Shown piece by piece: positions 9,550-22,500 of a DNA stretch of 64,000 nucleotides (its first letter is position 1; every line of letters starts with the position of its first letter). The position numbers and the translations under genes are program-made. This stretch comes from Struthio camelus (Eukaryota > Chordata > Aves > Struthioniformes > Struthionidae). The notes under the pieces were generated by a model. That model was not told the origin of the DNA. It did not search any database and saw nothing but the letters and a program-made list of their open reading frames with translations. The stretch is from positions 4,639,906 through 4,703,905 of the forward strand of contig NC_090968.1 of assembly GCF_040807025.1 (NCBI RefSeq), given 5' to 3'.

Positions 9550-12220
9550 TTAAAAAGGTATTTACAAACTTTACAATAGTTAATACATTTTTAAAAAACA
9601 CAAAAATGTATACACCTTGCTTTACAGTCTTAGTGAATGTCATTTACCCAGAGAGATGCAGACTCTCTTTCCAAAGCTTAGCTCCTACTCTTTCTTCAGT
9701 CAGATTAAAAGCTGTATTTTTTGCTGTTTCAACTGCAGAAGAATAAAGAGAGAGAGAAGAAAAGAAGGTATCTGCAGACCGTAGAGGGGAGTTTTTATAA
9801 CTAAACCATCACATCCAGGATCTCAAAACATTCACAAAGGCATGTTAGACAACATACATATATTCCTGAATTCAAGACAGACTTGTCCCAAGCCTCATGG
9901 CATTAAACCCTTACAATACCAACAGTGAAAAACTACATCAATTAATACCATGCATATTAGGACTGAATTTCAGAAGTGCTGAAGGCCTATACCTCTGTAT
10001 AAAACAAACAAAAACTGGAGACCATGCTTCTGAAAAACAGTTTCAAAGTATGCAGTCATGCACATTCAGTGTTTTCAATGACAGCCTTAGATCAGAACAG
10101 TCAGACAGAAGCTGCATAAATAAGTTCACTTTTTTTTTTTTTTTAGCTCCTCTCTTTCCCAACCGTTGTGAATCCTTTGTGTACTTACTACAGTGCAGAT
10201 GCACACTATCCTAAGGGTGCTTACCGCATTTTATTTTCCGTACTGCCATTGGGCAAAGTACTCCTCAAAAACTGTGATATGCAGGCACAGATATTAGCAT
10301 GACCTGGCTTTGTCAGCTGGGGTCAGATTTTCCAGAGCACCTACTAGTAACCTAACTGCTCCAATTAGGAAATGTACATTAGTATCAGAATCAGTTGAAT
10401 ATACATTGCAAGCATTAACAGGAATGTTAAGATGAGCCAGAATGAGGTGAACCTCATGTGCTTTTGAAAAGCCCACATCCTGCCATGCCATCAATGGTAC
10501 CACTTTATGCCTTTTTGTTTCTGATTCAGTCCTAGGGAAAGCTCACCCTGGGCCACCAGATAATTTGCTCTAAAATAGTAAATATAGGATAGAGAAGCTT
10601 TTAATAAATTAAAAAAAAAAGGAGGAGGGAAGCAGTAATGGTCAGGAATGTTTTTACTATAAAAAAATTGCAGTTAAATTATAGCCGTCAAACTTAATAT
10701 ATTCATTTACAATTATATAAAATAAATAAGGAAAGAAAATTTGAGCCATTATCACTATGAGACTAACTTAGTGTTAATCACTCACTGCAGAACATACGCT
10801 GGGCTGCATAGCGTGACGGTTATTAGATGCAGATTCTCAACAACCGCTCCATAAACACTACTGTATTTTCTGCCACTGCAGATCACGGAGCAGTTCTCAC
10901 TGGAATCAGTGTCCTTTCCTAATCCAATAATCCACTGAAACAGAAAGCTCTCTGCTTCTTTCTTCCCCTGATGTGGATTAGAGCCTGTAACATTTTTAAA
11001 GGAATTTATCACAGCATGACAAATTTTAATTAAAAGCTCCAGAAAACAAGTGCTGAGCATATTTCTCAAAAGAAAGAAAAATCCTCTAAGACTTGAAATT
11101 TAACACGAGCTCTGAACAGCATGGCTATGAAATGAGATTAGATTTTGCCTTCTCTGCAGACTGGCTATTTAACTTCCAGATTTGTTTTATTCACAATGAC
11201 GAACTTGCTTTCACTTTTGGTATGCAGAAGTATCATCATTATGGACTGTTCTCCCCTACTCACATTTTTAGCCCTACAGTTTAGAGGACATTAGATGACA
11301 TTTCCAAAAGCATCCAAGTAATGTGGAAAGATGATTCTTATTTTCAAAACTAAATAGTGATACCTTAGATCATCTCTGGAATTTAATCTCAGAACTTAAA
11401 TTGGATAGGTACTGTAGCAAAAACTGATTACTAAAAATCATGACACAAGAAAACAGGAGAAATCAGAGGGCTGGTGGGATTTTTCAAAAGAATCTGGGCG
11501 CTCACTTCCACTGCAATGGACTCAGTCAGGCCCCATGCTTATTTACACACTTAAATGCCCAACTGCTTTTAAAAATTTGCCACTTTGCTACTTTTTTTTC
11601 CAAAAGTGGCAGAAAGCCCCTAAATCATCTAGGCACAGTACAGAAATTGCTGCTTTTACCTCTAAGGAAGCTATGGTGACTTGTATCAGCCAAGAACATG
11701 ACCCTTCACTAACAACAAATCCCCCAACTTTTAAGTCCCTTTCTGGCATAGAGAATCTACCAGAGAAAATGCCCAAAACATCATGGGAGGGGAAGACTCC
11801 TCCTCACCCTCTGCTCTTTAGGCATCAAACAGTTGTTGCTTTCCTTCTAACAAGGGTGAGGTCTCAGCTACAACAGTCTCCTTGCTGCCTTTGTTGTCGG
11901 GCCAGCTGAAGAAGAGCCTGAACTGCGCAGACAGCATACCAAGAAAAACTCTAAGGTGAGACAGTGCAACTGCAAGGCAGACAGTAAGATTACATCTTCA
12001 CCGCTTTTTAAGGAGCTTGGCTCTAAAGTAAAAGCCAAAGATCAAAATACAAATGAGAGGCCTGTATCAGGTGCTGCTCAAATTACACAAACCACTGGAG
12101 CTTCCTAACATTCCACCCACACTAGGATGGGTTAAAACAACAGCCCTGCTGGCTCCCCTGACTCTCTAGGTGGCTCGGGTGTCTTGCTAGCTCAGATATT
12201 AGCACCTAGGAGCAGCACAC

Positions 12221-12357
12221 AGGAGAGAGGGAGAGAGGGAGGGAGAGGGAGAGAGGGAGGGAGAGGGAGAGAGGGAGGGAGGGAGAGAGAGGGAGGGAGG
12301 GAGAGAGAGGGAGGGAGGGAGGGAGGGAGGGAGGGAGGGAGGGGGAGGGAGAGGGAG
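12221..12357 (+). repeat. Polypurine (GGGAGA/GGGA)n microsatellite
   Basis: About 137 bases of almost pure G and A, with GGGAGAGAGGGAG-type units grading into (GGGA)n. On the DOCK5 strand it is a pure pyrimidine tract inside the predicted 3'UTR. Mirror-like purine tracts can form triplex DNA. Such tracts are length-polymorphic. Confidence 0.93.
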
Positions 12358-13236
12358 CAACTGTTGATATTCCTAATGACTGGCAGCTGCATGATCCAAG
12401 GGAGGGGAAAGGGGAGGATAATTAACCACTTATACACCAAGTACTTTGTCCATAAATCTAGTCTATAATGATAGCAAAGAACAGGAAAAAAACTGAGGGG
12501 GGAGAAAAAAGTGGTAGGGAGATTACTAGCAATGGACTCCGACCGCAAAAAAGCAGTCAGAACCAAGTCTCCTCAAAGTTCAAGCACATTATGTTAAGGG
12601 TCATTAAAGATCAGCTGAAAAATCCTTCCCAAGGTCAGACTCATTCCAGTGCAGTCTTTTGGCTCAGGTCAGTACCATCCTCTAGGAAAAACATGTAGCG
12701 AGCACACAAGGTACATTTAAGAGTTAAAGTTATTAAAGCAGATCAGAAAGGCAGGGAAACAAGACTCCACAAAAGTTACCTGGAACTAAAACACCCAAAC
12801 CCGATCCCTACAGTAGATAAACCATCAGCTGGGATTCCTGCACAGTCTCCTTTGCTTCTGCTGACTTACTGAAAGACTTAAGAGGCAAATCTGCTCTGAA
12901 GAGGAAATGCATGTAGGAATAAGGTAACTGACAGACGCAGAATGGAAAAAGAGACTGAATTAACAGTAGGTGATGTGAACATAAACATTTCTTCAGATTC
13001 CATCCTGCCATTCTGCCTTAAGCAAAATTTGCACCGAAGACAAAAGGTTCTCGTTCAAGCGAAGAGTTTGAGAGGATCCTTTAGTTCAACTGCGCGCAAC
13101 AGCGGCAGAAGGAAGACACAGGTTACAAGAAGAGGAAGAAGTAGATAAAAATGAAAGAAAAGAAAACCCAGTGGTTTTCAAGTCAAGCAGTGTCTATGTC
13201 CAAGGACATAATGAGGAGCTGACAAGCCCTACAATT

Positions 13237-13262
13237 GGGGGGCGGGGGGGAGGGAAGGGGGG
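13237..13262 (+). repeat. G-rich tract with quadruplex pattern
   Basis: The runs are G6-C-G7-A-G3-AA-G6, which meets the four-G-run quadruplex pattern on the + strand. The DOCK5 transcript would carry the C-rich complement. Confidence 0.85.
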
Positions 13263-14143
13263 AAATACGGTGAAGCTGTCCAGAAAGGTTTCTAAGATTC
13301 CCCCTGAGAAAGCATCAGCCCAGAAGACTGTTGTATGTGCACTATAAGCAGACATGGCTGTGGATACATATGATGTGAGTGCAGTGCAATTTCCGATACG
13401 TCTACAACCTCTTTTGTGATGTGAATCTGATATGACCCTTTAATGAATGCAATGTGTTTACAAAGCCATAATACAGGCAGCGAAATAAATGCAGTTTCTG
13501 CAAGTTTCTTCAGATGCAGTTGCATAGAAGCCAAAGGAAGACACAAGGACTAAAGACAGGACTACTTCAGTCTGAACAAAAAAAACCTTAAGATTTGTTT
13601 TTTTGAAGGTGTTGTTTTGTCTTCTGAAAAAGGCTTTACTGAAAAGGCTTTAACTAGGTTTTGAGATCTTCAAATTTTCAGTTAGGTAATGAAATCGGTT
13701 TGAGTCACTTAAGTGACTCAACCTTATGGTGCAGTAACATGTAAAAGAAAAGTATATATATTGATTACCATAAGCTACATTTTCAGCAGAGTTTTTAATG
13801 CATCTCCACAGCCTATTCCCAGATAATCAGAAGCTAAATGACAGTTACAGTTAATAAGCAAAATCATTTCTTGGAAGAGACATCCTATGACAGAATCTTC
13901 AGTAATACTGATGGTAAAGAAATGGTCCACAAACTGCATCCAAATATCCCAAATTTTGCATGGGTTTGGATATAAAATTAGATCCAAATTGCTCAGCTGG
14001 TTCCTCTTTATTATGAGTTTTAAGAAACTCTGAACTTCTGAAAAAAGTTTGATCTGGATTTTGTAGGCAAACTCTTTCATGTTTCCACAGATTCACAGTG
14101 AAAGGGAACAACAGCAATTCACTGAGTGTTTTTTCCCTTCCCT

Positions 14144-14160
14144 GGTGGGGGGGGGGAGGG
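14144..14160 (+). repeat. G-rich tract (G10)
   Basis: GGTG10-class run followed by AGGG; it reads as a C-rich patch in the DOCK5 3'UTR sense. Confidence 0.8.
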
Positions 14161-16440
14161 AAATCAGTGGAAATAGCAGCAGCTACAAAAGCTATATTTA
14201 TAATATTTATAAATAGGCTATTTGCATAGGCAGAATAGCATGACAAAAGAGTCTGGCTGAACGTGACAAGAATAATTCTTACATATCAAAAAACAAACAA
14301 ACAAAAACACTCAGGACCTCACTGGCTTTTCAGCTGGTGGTATATGTGGCACCAACTGGAAGTTGCAATTTTGGGGAGGTATATAAAGAGAGTTTTAATT
14401 ATGTAGTTTAAAAATAAAGGAGGAGGAAAGTTCTTCAATGCATTAATTCTGAAATAGGCAGTTCAGGAATGTCTGCTCAGCACAGCAAAAAAAAGCTGCT
14501 GTAACTATATTTGGAGTGATCTAAGTCTTATAAGAGTAGAGCAGAGTAGAAACACATTTTGCAAGAGAGAATTTTAAACTGAATTTACTTCTGCCTTAAG
14601 TGCTGCACAAACCATCTGTAAGCCTGCTGCAGAATAGCAAGTCCCCACCCCAGGAGTGCAGCGGTTCTAACTAAGCAGCGCTGCCTGTACTCTGAGACAA
14701 GTAGCTGAAAAGAAGCCTGTAAGGTGCAAAATGGCTCTGCCAACTTTAGGCTTATTAATCATAAATGGTGATGTCCTATTTTTTTTTTTAAATCAGCAAT
14801 TTTCATGTGGCAACTCAGGCATAGAGGAGTGCTTAATGAGTCTAAGGCCCATCTGATCCATAAATAAGGATGACACCTGTGCTGAATTTTCAATCACTGC
14901 ACAATTGTGAGGAAACGCTACTCTAATGGTGTGCAACAGCTTTTTCCATAATGGATCACATGAATTTAAAAACATTAAAAAAAGACACATGAATTTAAAA
15001 ACATTTTTAAAAGACACACGAATTTAAAGACATTAAAAAAAAAAAAACAAGATCATGTTATTTTTTTTTCTCTCTAGACAAATGGAAAGAATGATGCTGA
15101 CATCCAGACAGAGCAGGGAATAAATAAAAGAGGAATTAGATTAATAACATACTTATAAACAGTACAACTATCCCCTCCTCCAAGAAAAAGCTGCAGAGAG
15201 CTGGAGTAATCCAAGCAACAGTAAACTTCGTGGTTAATTGTCAAGTCTTTCACATGCCTCCTAGATCTAAACGGCTCCTTATAGTCTAGCGACTGTTAAA
15301 AAGCTAGATCAAGGGAGGCTATAAAACACAAAGTGCAAGAACTGCAACAAATGGGAGCGAGGGGCAGGGGGGTAGAGACTGAGGATTGTTTGTTTGTGTG
15401 GGTTTGGCCAGCCAAAACACAGGTTACAGTAGTTATCAAACTTGGTTTCCGAGGTCAAGATATATAGCTAGCTTTACACACACTCCATCCTTGAAGTTGT
15501 TGATATCAATATAGTGCTGGTATCAATGCAACTTCCGCAACAATTGTAATGGGTTCACAGGAGAGAGGCAACTTTTTACATCCTATTAAAAAAAACACAA
15601 AGATGACATACGGTACCGCGTCCCAGATGTGTGCAGAAGCCAAGCAGGTAACATAATTCACTGCTTTGTAGTGAATTAAAACCAGAACAAACAGTGAAAT
15701 TATGACAAACTACTGGTGAACCTAAACTCTCAGGAGTGAGCAACTACCACTACCGGAGCAGAGAGGCTGTAACGCAGAATGTCTGTCTTCACCTTAAATA
15801 CACAGGATGACTGCCGAGAAGAGACTTCTTACTCTGCCAGCAATGCTCAGGTCTCTGCCTGCAATCTGAAGAGGCGACGCATCATATGCTGACATCTGAC
15901 ATCTCAAGACCTGACATTTTACAACTAGGAATGGCTGCGATCTGTTTCACTTCATGCAAACGAGGACTTCACTACGCTTTCACAGGCAGGAGGAAGGATT
16001 GGTGCGTTGGAGCAACTGTACAGCTGTAACGAACCTATGTGAAAATACCATAGGAAGTATATCATAATGGCGTGGCTTACCTTGGTTCAAATGCTGAAGC
16101 AAATCACTACTGTGACAGATTTATACTAGGAATGAGCTGATGAAATTGCATTGGAGAAAAACCCCAGGACAGACAAGACTATGAAAGACAGGAATTTTAG
16201 TAGTGCGACTTCTCCCCCCATGTGATTAGCGTCTCACTGTTGGAAAGGTAAATCAGAGGTTAGGAATACAGTTCCAATAACAGCTCCTTTTGGTATTTCC
16301 CAGGAAAAACTCCAAGGGAAGTGAACAGAATGGGAGGTGGGATCACTAGTCTTTAGGGTCGGAGAGCCCCAGCACGTCAGTAAAAGGAAAGCAGCCATTT
16401 CACTCCAGGCGTTTGCTGTTTTGCAAGCAAGTGATGATCT

Positions 16441-16542
16441 TCACTGCAATCCTTGCTCTGAAGAGAGGACACTGGATTTTCTGGTTTTTGGGGGTGGAGG
16501 GGGAGGTTTGGCTTCACGTCTGCTGGGCAGTGGTGGGGCAAC
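16441..16542 (-). CDS. DOCK5: DOCK5 exon w41, terminal coding part
   Basis: Residues 1495-1527 and stop TGA at 16441-16443; [12 protein letters not shown], then a second six-proline run [10 protein letters not shown], ending SSEQGLQ. PPLPSRR fits the class II SH3-ligand pattern PxxPxR, in keeping with Crk- or Nck-type adaptor binding known for DOCK-A tails. Acceptor CATCTTCTCAG. The exon continues into the 3'UTR. Confidence 0.93.
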   Translation of the reverse strand, partial: VAPPLPSRREAKPPPPPPKTRKSSVLSSEQGLQ

Positions 16543-19500
16543 CTGAGAAGATGAAGCAAAAATACACAGAAAAATAAACCATGACCAGGCAGTTAAGGCA
16601 TTCTGCTTTCCTAAGCAGAAGACATCCAAAAGGTCCTATACTTCTTGACGTTTCTTTCGGGACTAAATCCTCGAATTCAACCTCTCAGTACTACAAGCAA
16701 TCAATGAAGGGACAAACACATACACATCCCCAGGAGATAACAGAAGCAGATATGCTTTAGTTGCTGGAACGGGAGACTGCAATTCTTTCTGCTTCTGATC
16801 TGCAGTCTGACCGAGTCAAAGTCACTTGCTCCTCTGTCCCATCTTTTGTTTTTTAATAAAACGGAAATAAACCCATTTTCCCCTCAGCATTTTAAGGTTC
16901 AACTATTTTTATCTTGATGGCTTGATTTTCCAGCGAGTTGCATCAAGTAAGGGCCAAAAGGATGCAAAACACTACCAAATCAGAATGCTGCAACTAACTC
17001 CACATCCTTCTTGCCCAAGACAGGGGCTTCTAGGGTGTTCCTCGTTCTTGAAGGAAACTGCGTTAGTGGGTTCTTCCAAGTTTTCCCTTTGCCTGCTTTA
17101 AGGGGCATCTTGTAAACAAAGGATATGTGAAAAGGCCAGGTGAACAAGAGGCTTACGTGGCTTATCACCTGCTCAGCCTAAAACTTAAAACCGCCATGAT
17201 TTCAGGACTATTTTAACTAAAGGAGGAGGGACTCAGCTGAAAAAAGAATGCCCAAACCCTTCAGAAAATACTTCTACAATCTCTCTTTATAGCCCTTTGA
17301 GTTCGTTCCATTTGGCTGCAAGCCAAGCTCAATGTTGTGAACCAGACCATGTTAGTAATTTGTTTTCTTACAAGACTCGAGGGAAGGAGTATCTTTATTA
17401 ATCCTCTTGAACCAGTGACTCCCACAGCATTCCTAGAGCTGGCATATCTCCTGCAGTCATACCACCTACAGCCACTATACTGCCCCTTTTCAGAAGCTCA
17501 GTCAATTCTGACCAGATTAAGGTTTGAGCAGAAAACCTCCCACTTATCCCATGTTTCAGGGCTTCATCAGAAATAAACAACGCTGTCAGAGGTAACATCT
17601 TTTTGGAATGGATGTTAAGTCTGACCGTTCTTTGAATTCACTATTTTTGGTCAAGTTCCAGTTCAGCTTATTACACTACTCTGTAAATCCCCTTTGCAAA
17701 TTTAACTGGGGAAGATAACCATCCTTTTCACAGTTCCAAAAGTTGGAACTTTCTGTTGCTGTGCACTAGTAAGCAATTACAGTTTCATACCATAAGCATC
17801 TACACTTCAGGGGCAGATGAAATGATTCTGACATGTAACCAGGGTATTTGCATATTAAGAGCTGCAAACCATTTGGAATTCTGCAAGAGTAAGAGACGCT
17901 CTAGTGATACAGCATAAAAAGCAGCAACATGATGGTCCTAGAAGGCAACTGACTTCATGAAAGTGAGGAAAAGACTATGGCTAAGATAGTGATATAATAT
18001 CTGTTTTAAAAGACTGATGCTATGCACGCCTCGAAAATCAGATTTGTCCGATCTGAGGACTCAGAAGTGGAGACAGTTATTTAACACTTTTGAAAACACG
18101 GGAATTCTTTTTCCTCCTTCTTTTTTTAGTAACAGATTACTGTGATATCTTACATGTTGATCCTGGTTTTTAAATCCTTCAATCCTTGTGCCTGTTTTTG
18201 TTTTCTATATAAAATATACTTTAATCACAGAATTTGCCTAACCACGGACAACACAACCCTTTCACTTGGAAAAGGGACTGCACTTGATAGCCTTCTCTAA
18301 GTGAAAAACTTCTTATTCTTTCGTGGTTTCAGGGAGTGAACCAGTAAAATGATTAGACAAGTTTCAAGTAGCACCACCCTAGAAGTAGCTTGGAAAATTC
18401 CACTGGTCGGTCTCTCTCAAAAGCTGGTTTCCAAAAAAATGTCAGCTCTTATTTCCTTACCTCCACAGAATTCCTTGAGTTGCTATTCTCATAGGGTTTG
18501 CTTTTGGGTGGAGGTGGGGGTGGCGCGCTCTGGAAGTTGGCAGTTGCCAATCCATCAGCTTGCAGTGAGGGAAAACCTAGAAGCAACAGCAGAAAAAGGT
18601 ATTTAAGGCAAAGAAGGCTGAAAAGCAGTGAGAACGGGATTGACCACATGTGATTTGAAGGGAGAATCATTTAATATTTGCACTTTAAGTCTGCTAACAC
18701 ATCTCTGTTTTAGCAGCTAAACCTGAACAGATAAGTCAAAGCAAAATCCCTTAAGTTCAGAATACCCAGAAGAGTTCTATCTTCGTAAAATGAATCTAAG
18801 CCCATCTGAAAAACGCACACTTGGGAGAACAGCAAATTGAATCCATTATCACATCTGAAGAGTTCAGGGGGGTTTCCTTTCAGCCTAGGCCTCAACCTGA
18901 GTATTCACTTTGATTTTAACTCCAGTTGACGGGGTAAATAGGCATCCACACTTTGGAAGAATTCCTGGGGAGCTGTCCTGCTACTAATAGCAACTAAAGC
19001 CACTTGCTAAGTAGTGAAGTAGTGAAGTTTTGGGTTCCTTTCACAGATCCTTTTTCACATACTGTTCCTGCATTTGTTTGCATTCCTGTTTTTTCCCCCC
19101 TCCACTTAAAAGCATTTTTTGTTTTAATTCTCTCATACCAGTTTTATGCTAGTTTATTTCATTATCTACAGCTGACTTGTTCTGAATTTATATCCATGTA
19201 AGAGGAAAGAGAGTCAGGTTCTACATATGAACTTCTGTCCCTTAAAAAAAAAAGGGGGGGGGCAGTAGGGTGAGAAATGCAAGGAAGAGCAAGAATAGCA
19301 AGGAAGTCTTCAGTGGTGACACTTGTCGCATTTTTACCTTGCGCGTATATTTGTATGTTGCTTCAGAGTTAACTACAGAGCCTACTGGATATGCAAGGAA
19401 GGTACTCAGCAAATTATTTGTTTTGCTAATTCTTCAAGACATATTCTCTCTCTTTCAGGTGTAACAGCTCTTATGAGCTGAATTTCCAGCAACATAGGAA

Positions 19501-22500
19501 TGTCTCCTCCTAAAACATTTTGCCACATGATGGAGTTGGGAGTTATTCAATAATTAACATGAAAGCCTCCAAGGCTTGCCTAGAACATTTAGCCAGAGAT
19601 TTGTTCTGAAACAAAACCACCACGCTGGATTGAGGCAGTTCCCCTTCTATTCAGTGAATTCACTAGAGGTATTCCTCATTTATGGTATCTGAGATTAGAA
19701 ACTGGTTTTACGAACAGAACACATGCTGTTGTGCCATCTGACTTGACTTCCAGAGCAACAAGTTTTTAAAAACATCAATTACACATGGTGCTCACCTTGA
19801 GATTTAATATTCCTTCCCACAAGTCAATAAAGGAGAAAAACAAGATAGAAATTGAAAAAGATAAAATTTTATCTGAACTTCATCTGATTTCCTGATTTTA
19901 ACAAGCGATATGTAAGTTACAAGTATGATATCAGCCCCTTTGAAAACATTACCAATGTTGCCTGACAAAAACTTTGACAGAAACATTAACAGCCCGGGAT
20001 TGCTCTTGGTGAATTACTCCAGAGTAGTTCTTTCTTCCGTCCCCAACTTCCCAAAGTGAGGTTACCTCAGCAAATGGTGATTCCTGCTATCACAGATACT
20101 GTCCTGAAGGATGTGCCAATTGCCACGCGACAGGACTTACTGTGGGTTCTTGGGGTTTTGGGAGTGATGGGTGGTGGGCTGAGTGGCGTTGATTGCTGGA
20201 GTGAAGAACTCTGAAGCAAAGTCAGTCTGTTGTCTCCCAATTGAAGACTCTTTGGCCTCTGCGCTTTTCCTGACATGCTCTGGTTGAAACACGGAGTAAA
20301 CAAAACCTTTAGCAGTCAGCAAGGTTGCTGCACACGTATCAGACAACCGAACCTGTCAGAAAGGCATCAACATGCTCCAGAAGAGCCATGTACATGAAAG
20401 AAAGATGCATTCAGGTGAAACAGAGTGCAACACACTCACAGAACTGGCTGAGCCATGTCAAAAGGCATAAACAGTGCTATGACACATCCAGTTTTCTGTG
20501 GGACCTTACTAAGAGGGTAGCAATAGCAACCTGGTTTTTATGACCGCAGCCTATTAACTAAGGAGGGAAGAGGTCAGAGGAGGTGAGGCTAGAAAATGGT
20601 TGTACTTGACTAGCAGATCTGTGAACAAACTTGAGAGAAAATGTTTCAAGAAGAGCAGAGGAAAAAGTAGAAAAAAAAAATCTGTTCGATGGGTACAATG
20701 ACACACATTTGCTCTGTTGAGATACCATGGGGTATTGTTGTTACTCATCCTGACAAACTTCAATCATCACCCATGGGACATCTGTACAGAGGTCCTTATA
20801 TAGACAACCTGCCATAAATTTGCTTGGTCTTAACAGTCTGTAGTGACAGATGGTGCTTTGGCTAGCTTGATGGAGACTGCAGTATTCATCTACCTTCAAT
20901 CAGCAAACTTTCCTCCTCCCAAAGGTACATGTCAGTAATTTAACTGCCATCAGTAGCTTTATTCACAGCCTAAATTCTGCCTCAGCCTCTGTGCCCAGGG
21001 TTCCCTACTGGCATGATATGCCTAAAGATTTGGAGGTTGCCAAAAGGAAGTACTAGTCAAAGAGATAGAGGTGGAATTTAGGTCATCTGAATATGGTCCC
21101 AAGAGTCCACTATATGAAATATTTTGGTCCGTTTACATACTACTTTATTGCTTCACAGAGAAGGTTGTCACGCTCACACATGTAACTAAAGTCAATGGGC
21201 TCTTTTAGACATTAATTCTCCATTATTGAGCAACGGAGTATTTCTCACTGCACAGAAGGGGCAACACGTTGGTATACAACGAATATAAAGCATATCAATA
21301 CCAAAGCTGCTGGACACACAGCAAGCCTTTGGTTCCCTCTGGCTTTCCAGCTCCCAAGCAACTTAGTCAAGAGCTGTATAATACTAGTCTGCCTAATTTC
21401 TGTGCTGCACCATGCTGCTATGGAACAGACCAGCTATAAAAACTAGGTTGCTGTGTGCTTCGCAATGTTCTTCAGCATGAATATAACCCTTAACTGCTCA
21501 TATGCTTCAGCAAGCTGATCACACATGCCATTTGCCCTCAGAGATATGGGGGGAGAAAGGGAGCGGGTGTTCTGTTTTGCATCTCTCAGCTCTCTGCAGT
21601 GCTAAGTCTCGGCTCGGACAGGCACGTCTTACAGTCCTAGGAAACCGGCTGATACAAGTGGGCTTTCTTCTGGACCTTTTTCCACTAGTTTTACTTAACA
21701 AAGTGATCAGCAGCTGACCTCACAGTTTGTGGGTTAAACCCATTTAATTCAACAGCAGCACTTCAACGGCAGAGGCCAGGTATCCTTAATCACTAATATT
21801 TACACTCCCAGACTCTCTTCTTGGGTGGAAAGCCTGTCAATATCAAATGGATTCTAGAGCCACAGTTCCCTTCTTTAGAAATATCCTGCAGACTCCGAGT
21901 GCTGGCAGTATCACTGAGATTTGATGAGGATTCCTGAATCTAGCCAGATCCAGCTCGGAGAGAGCTGGGGAAGGAAAGGGAAACAGAAGAATTATTAATT
22001 ATTTATACAGAATATGTTAGGTCAAATTAGTACTACTGAGCCACAAGCTTAAATACTCCGACACCTAGTTCTCACGTACTCTCTGACAGCGTAAGTTAGT
22101 CTTAGTGTAAGCCAGGATAAAACTCCAAGGTCATACAATTCTATTTCTGGGCTGAAACTCACCTATTCGTATTAGGTGATTAACTGGACCCCACTGTCAA
22201 CCTGAATGCCTAGCAGTCTCCAATATATTCCTTGTTACAACACTGTCAGGGTGGAGAGTCTCTTTTATTCCTCTTTTGCAAGTGATTTGCATAATCATTT
22301 TGAGTAAATACTCATGCAGGCGGTTTGCAGCAGAGTTCAAACTTAAGACAATCAGTTTTTCAAAGTCCAAGCTGGTGACCTAACTACCAGACCATCCTTT
22401 TGCAACTCCCAGATCTCTCAGACTGATCTTCACCTTGTAGTACATTTGATTTGTGCAGTGATGCTGACTGATAGCAGCTGAGCACCTGGATTGCCAGCTG

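Larger units (their letters stand above)
9527..16440 (-). other. DOCK5: DOCK5 3'UTR (probable, about 6.9 kb)
   Basis: This stretch follows the DOCK5 stop codon and has no credible coding exon on either strand. It runs to the AU-rich end with AATAAA at 9544-9549. A long 3'UTR fits human DOCK5, whose mRNA carries several kb after the stop as I recall. In the transcript sense it contains a 137-nt pyrimidine tract (12221-12357) and C-rich patches at 13237-13262 and 14144-14160. The extent is inferred; an internal poly(A) site or an intron cannot be excluded. Confidence 0.5.

Noticed and set aside
11535-11909. 124-codon + strand frame in the DOCK5 3'UTR region
   Set aside because: Chance length for this much sequence, low-complexity content and no regulatory context.
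12184-12566. Arg/Gly/Glu-rich (+) and Leu/Pro/Ser-rich (-) open frames
   Set aside because: Both are translations of the purine microsatellite, which cannot make stop codons.
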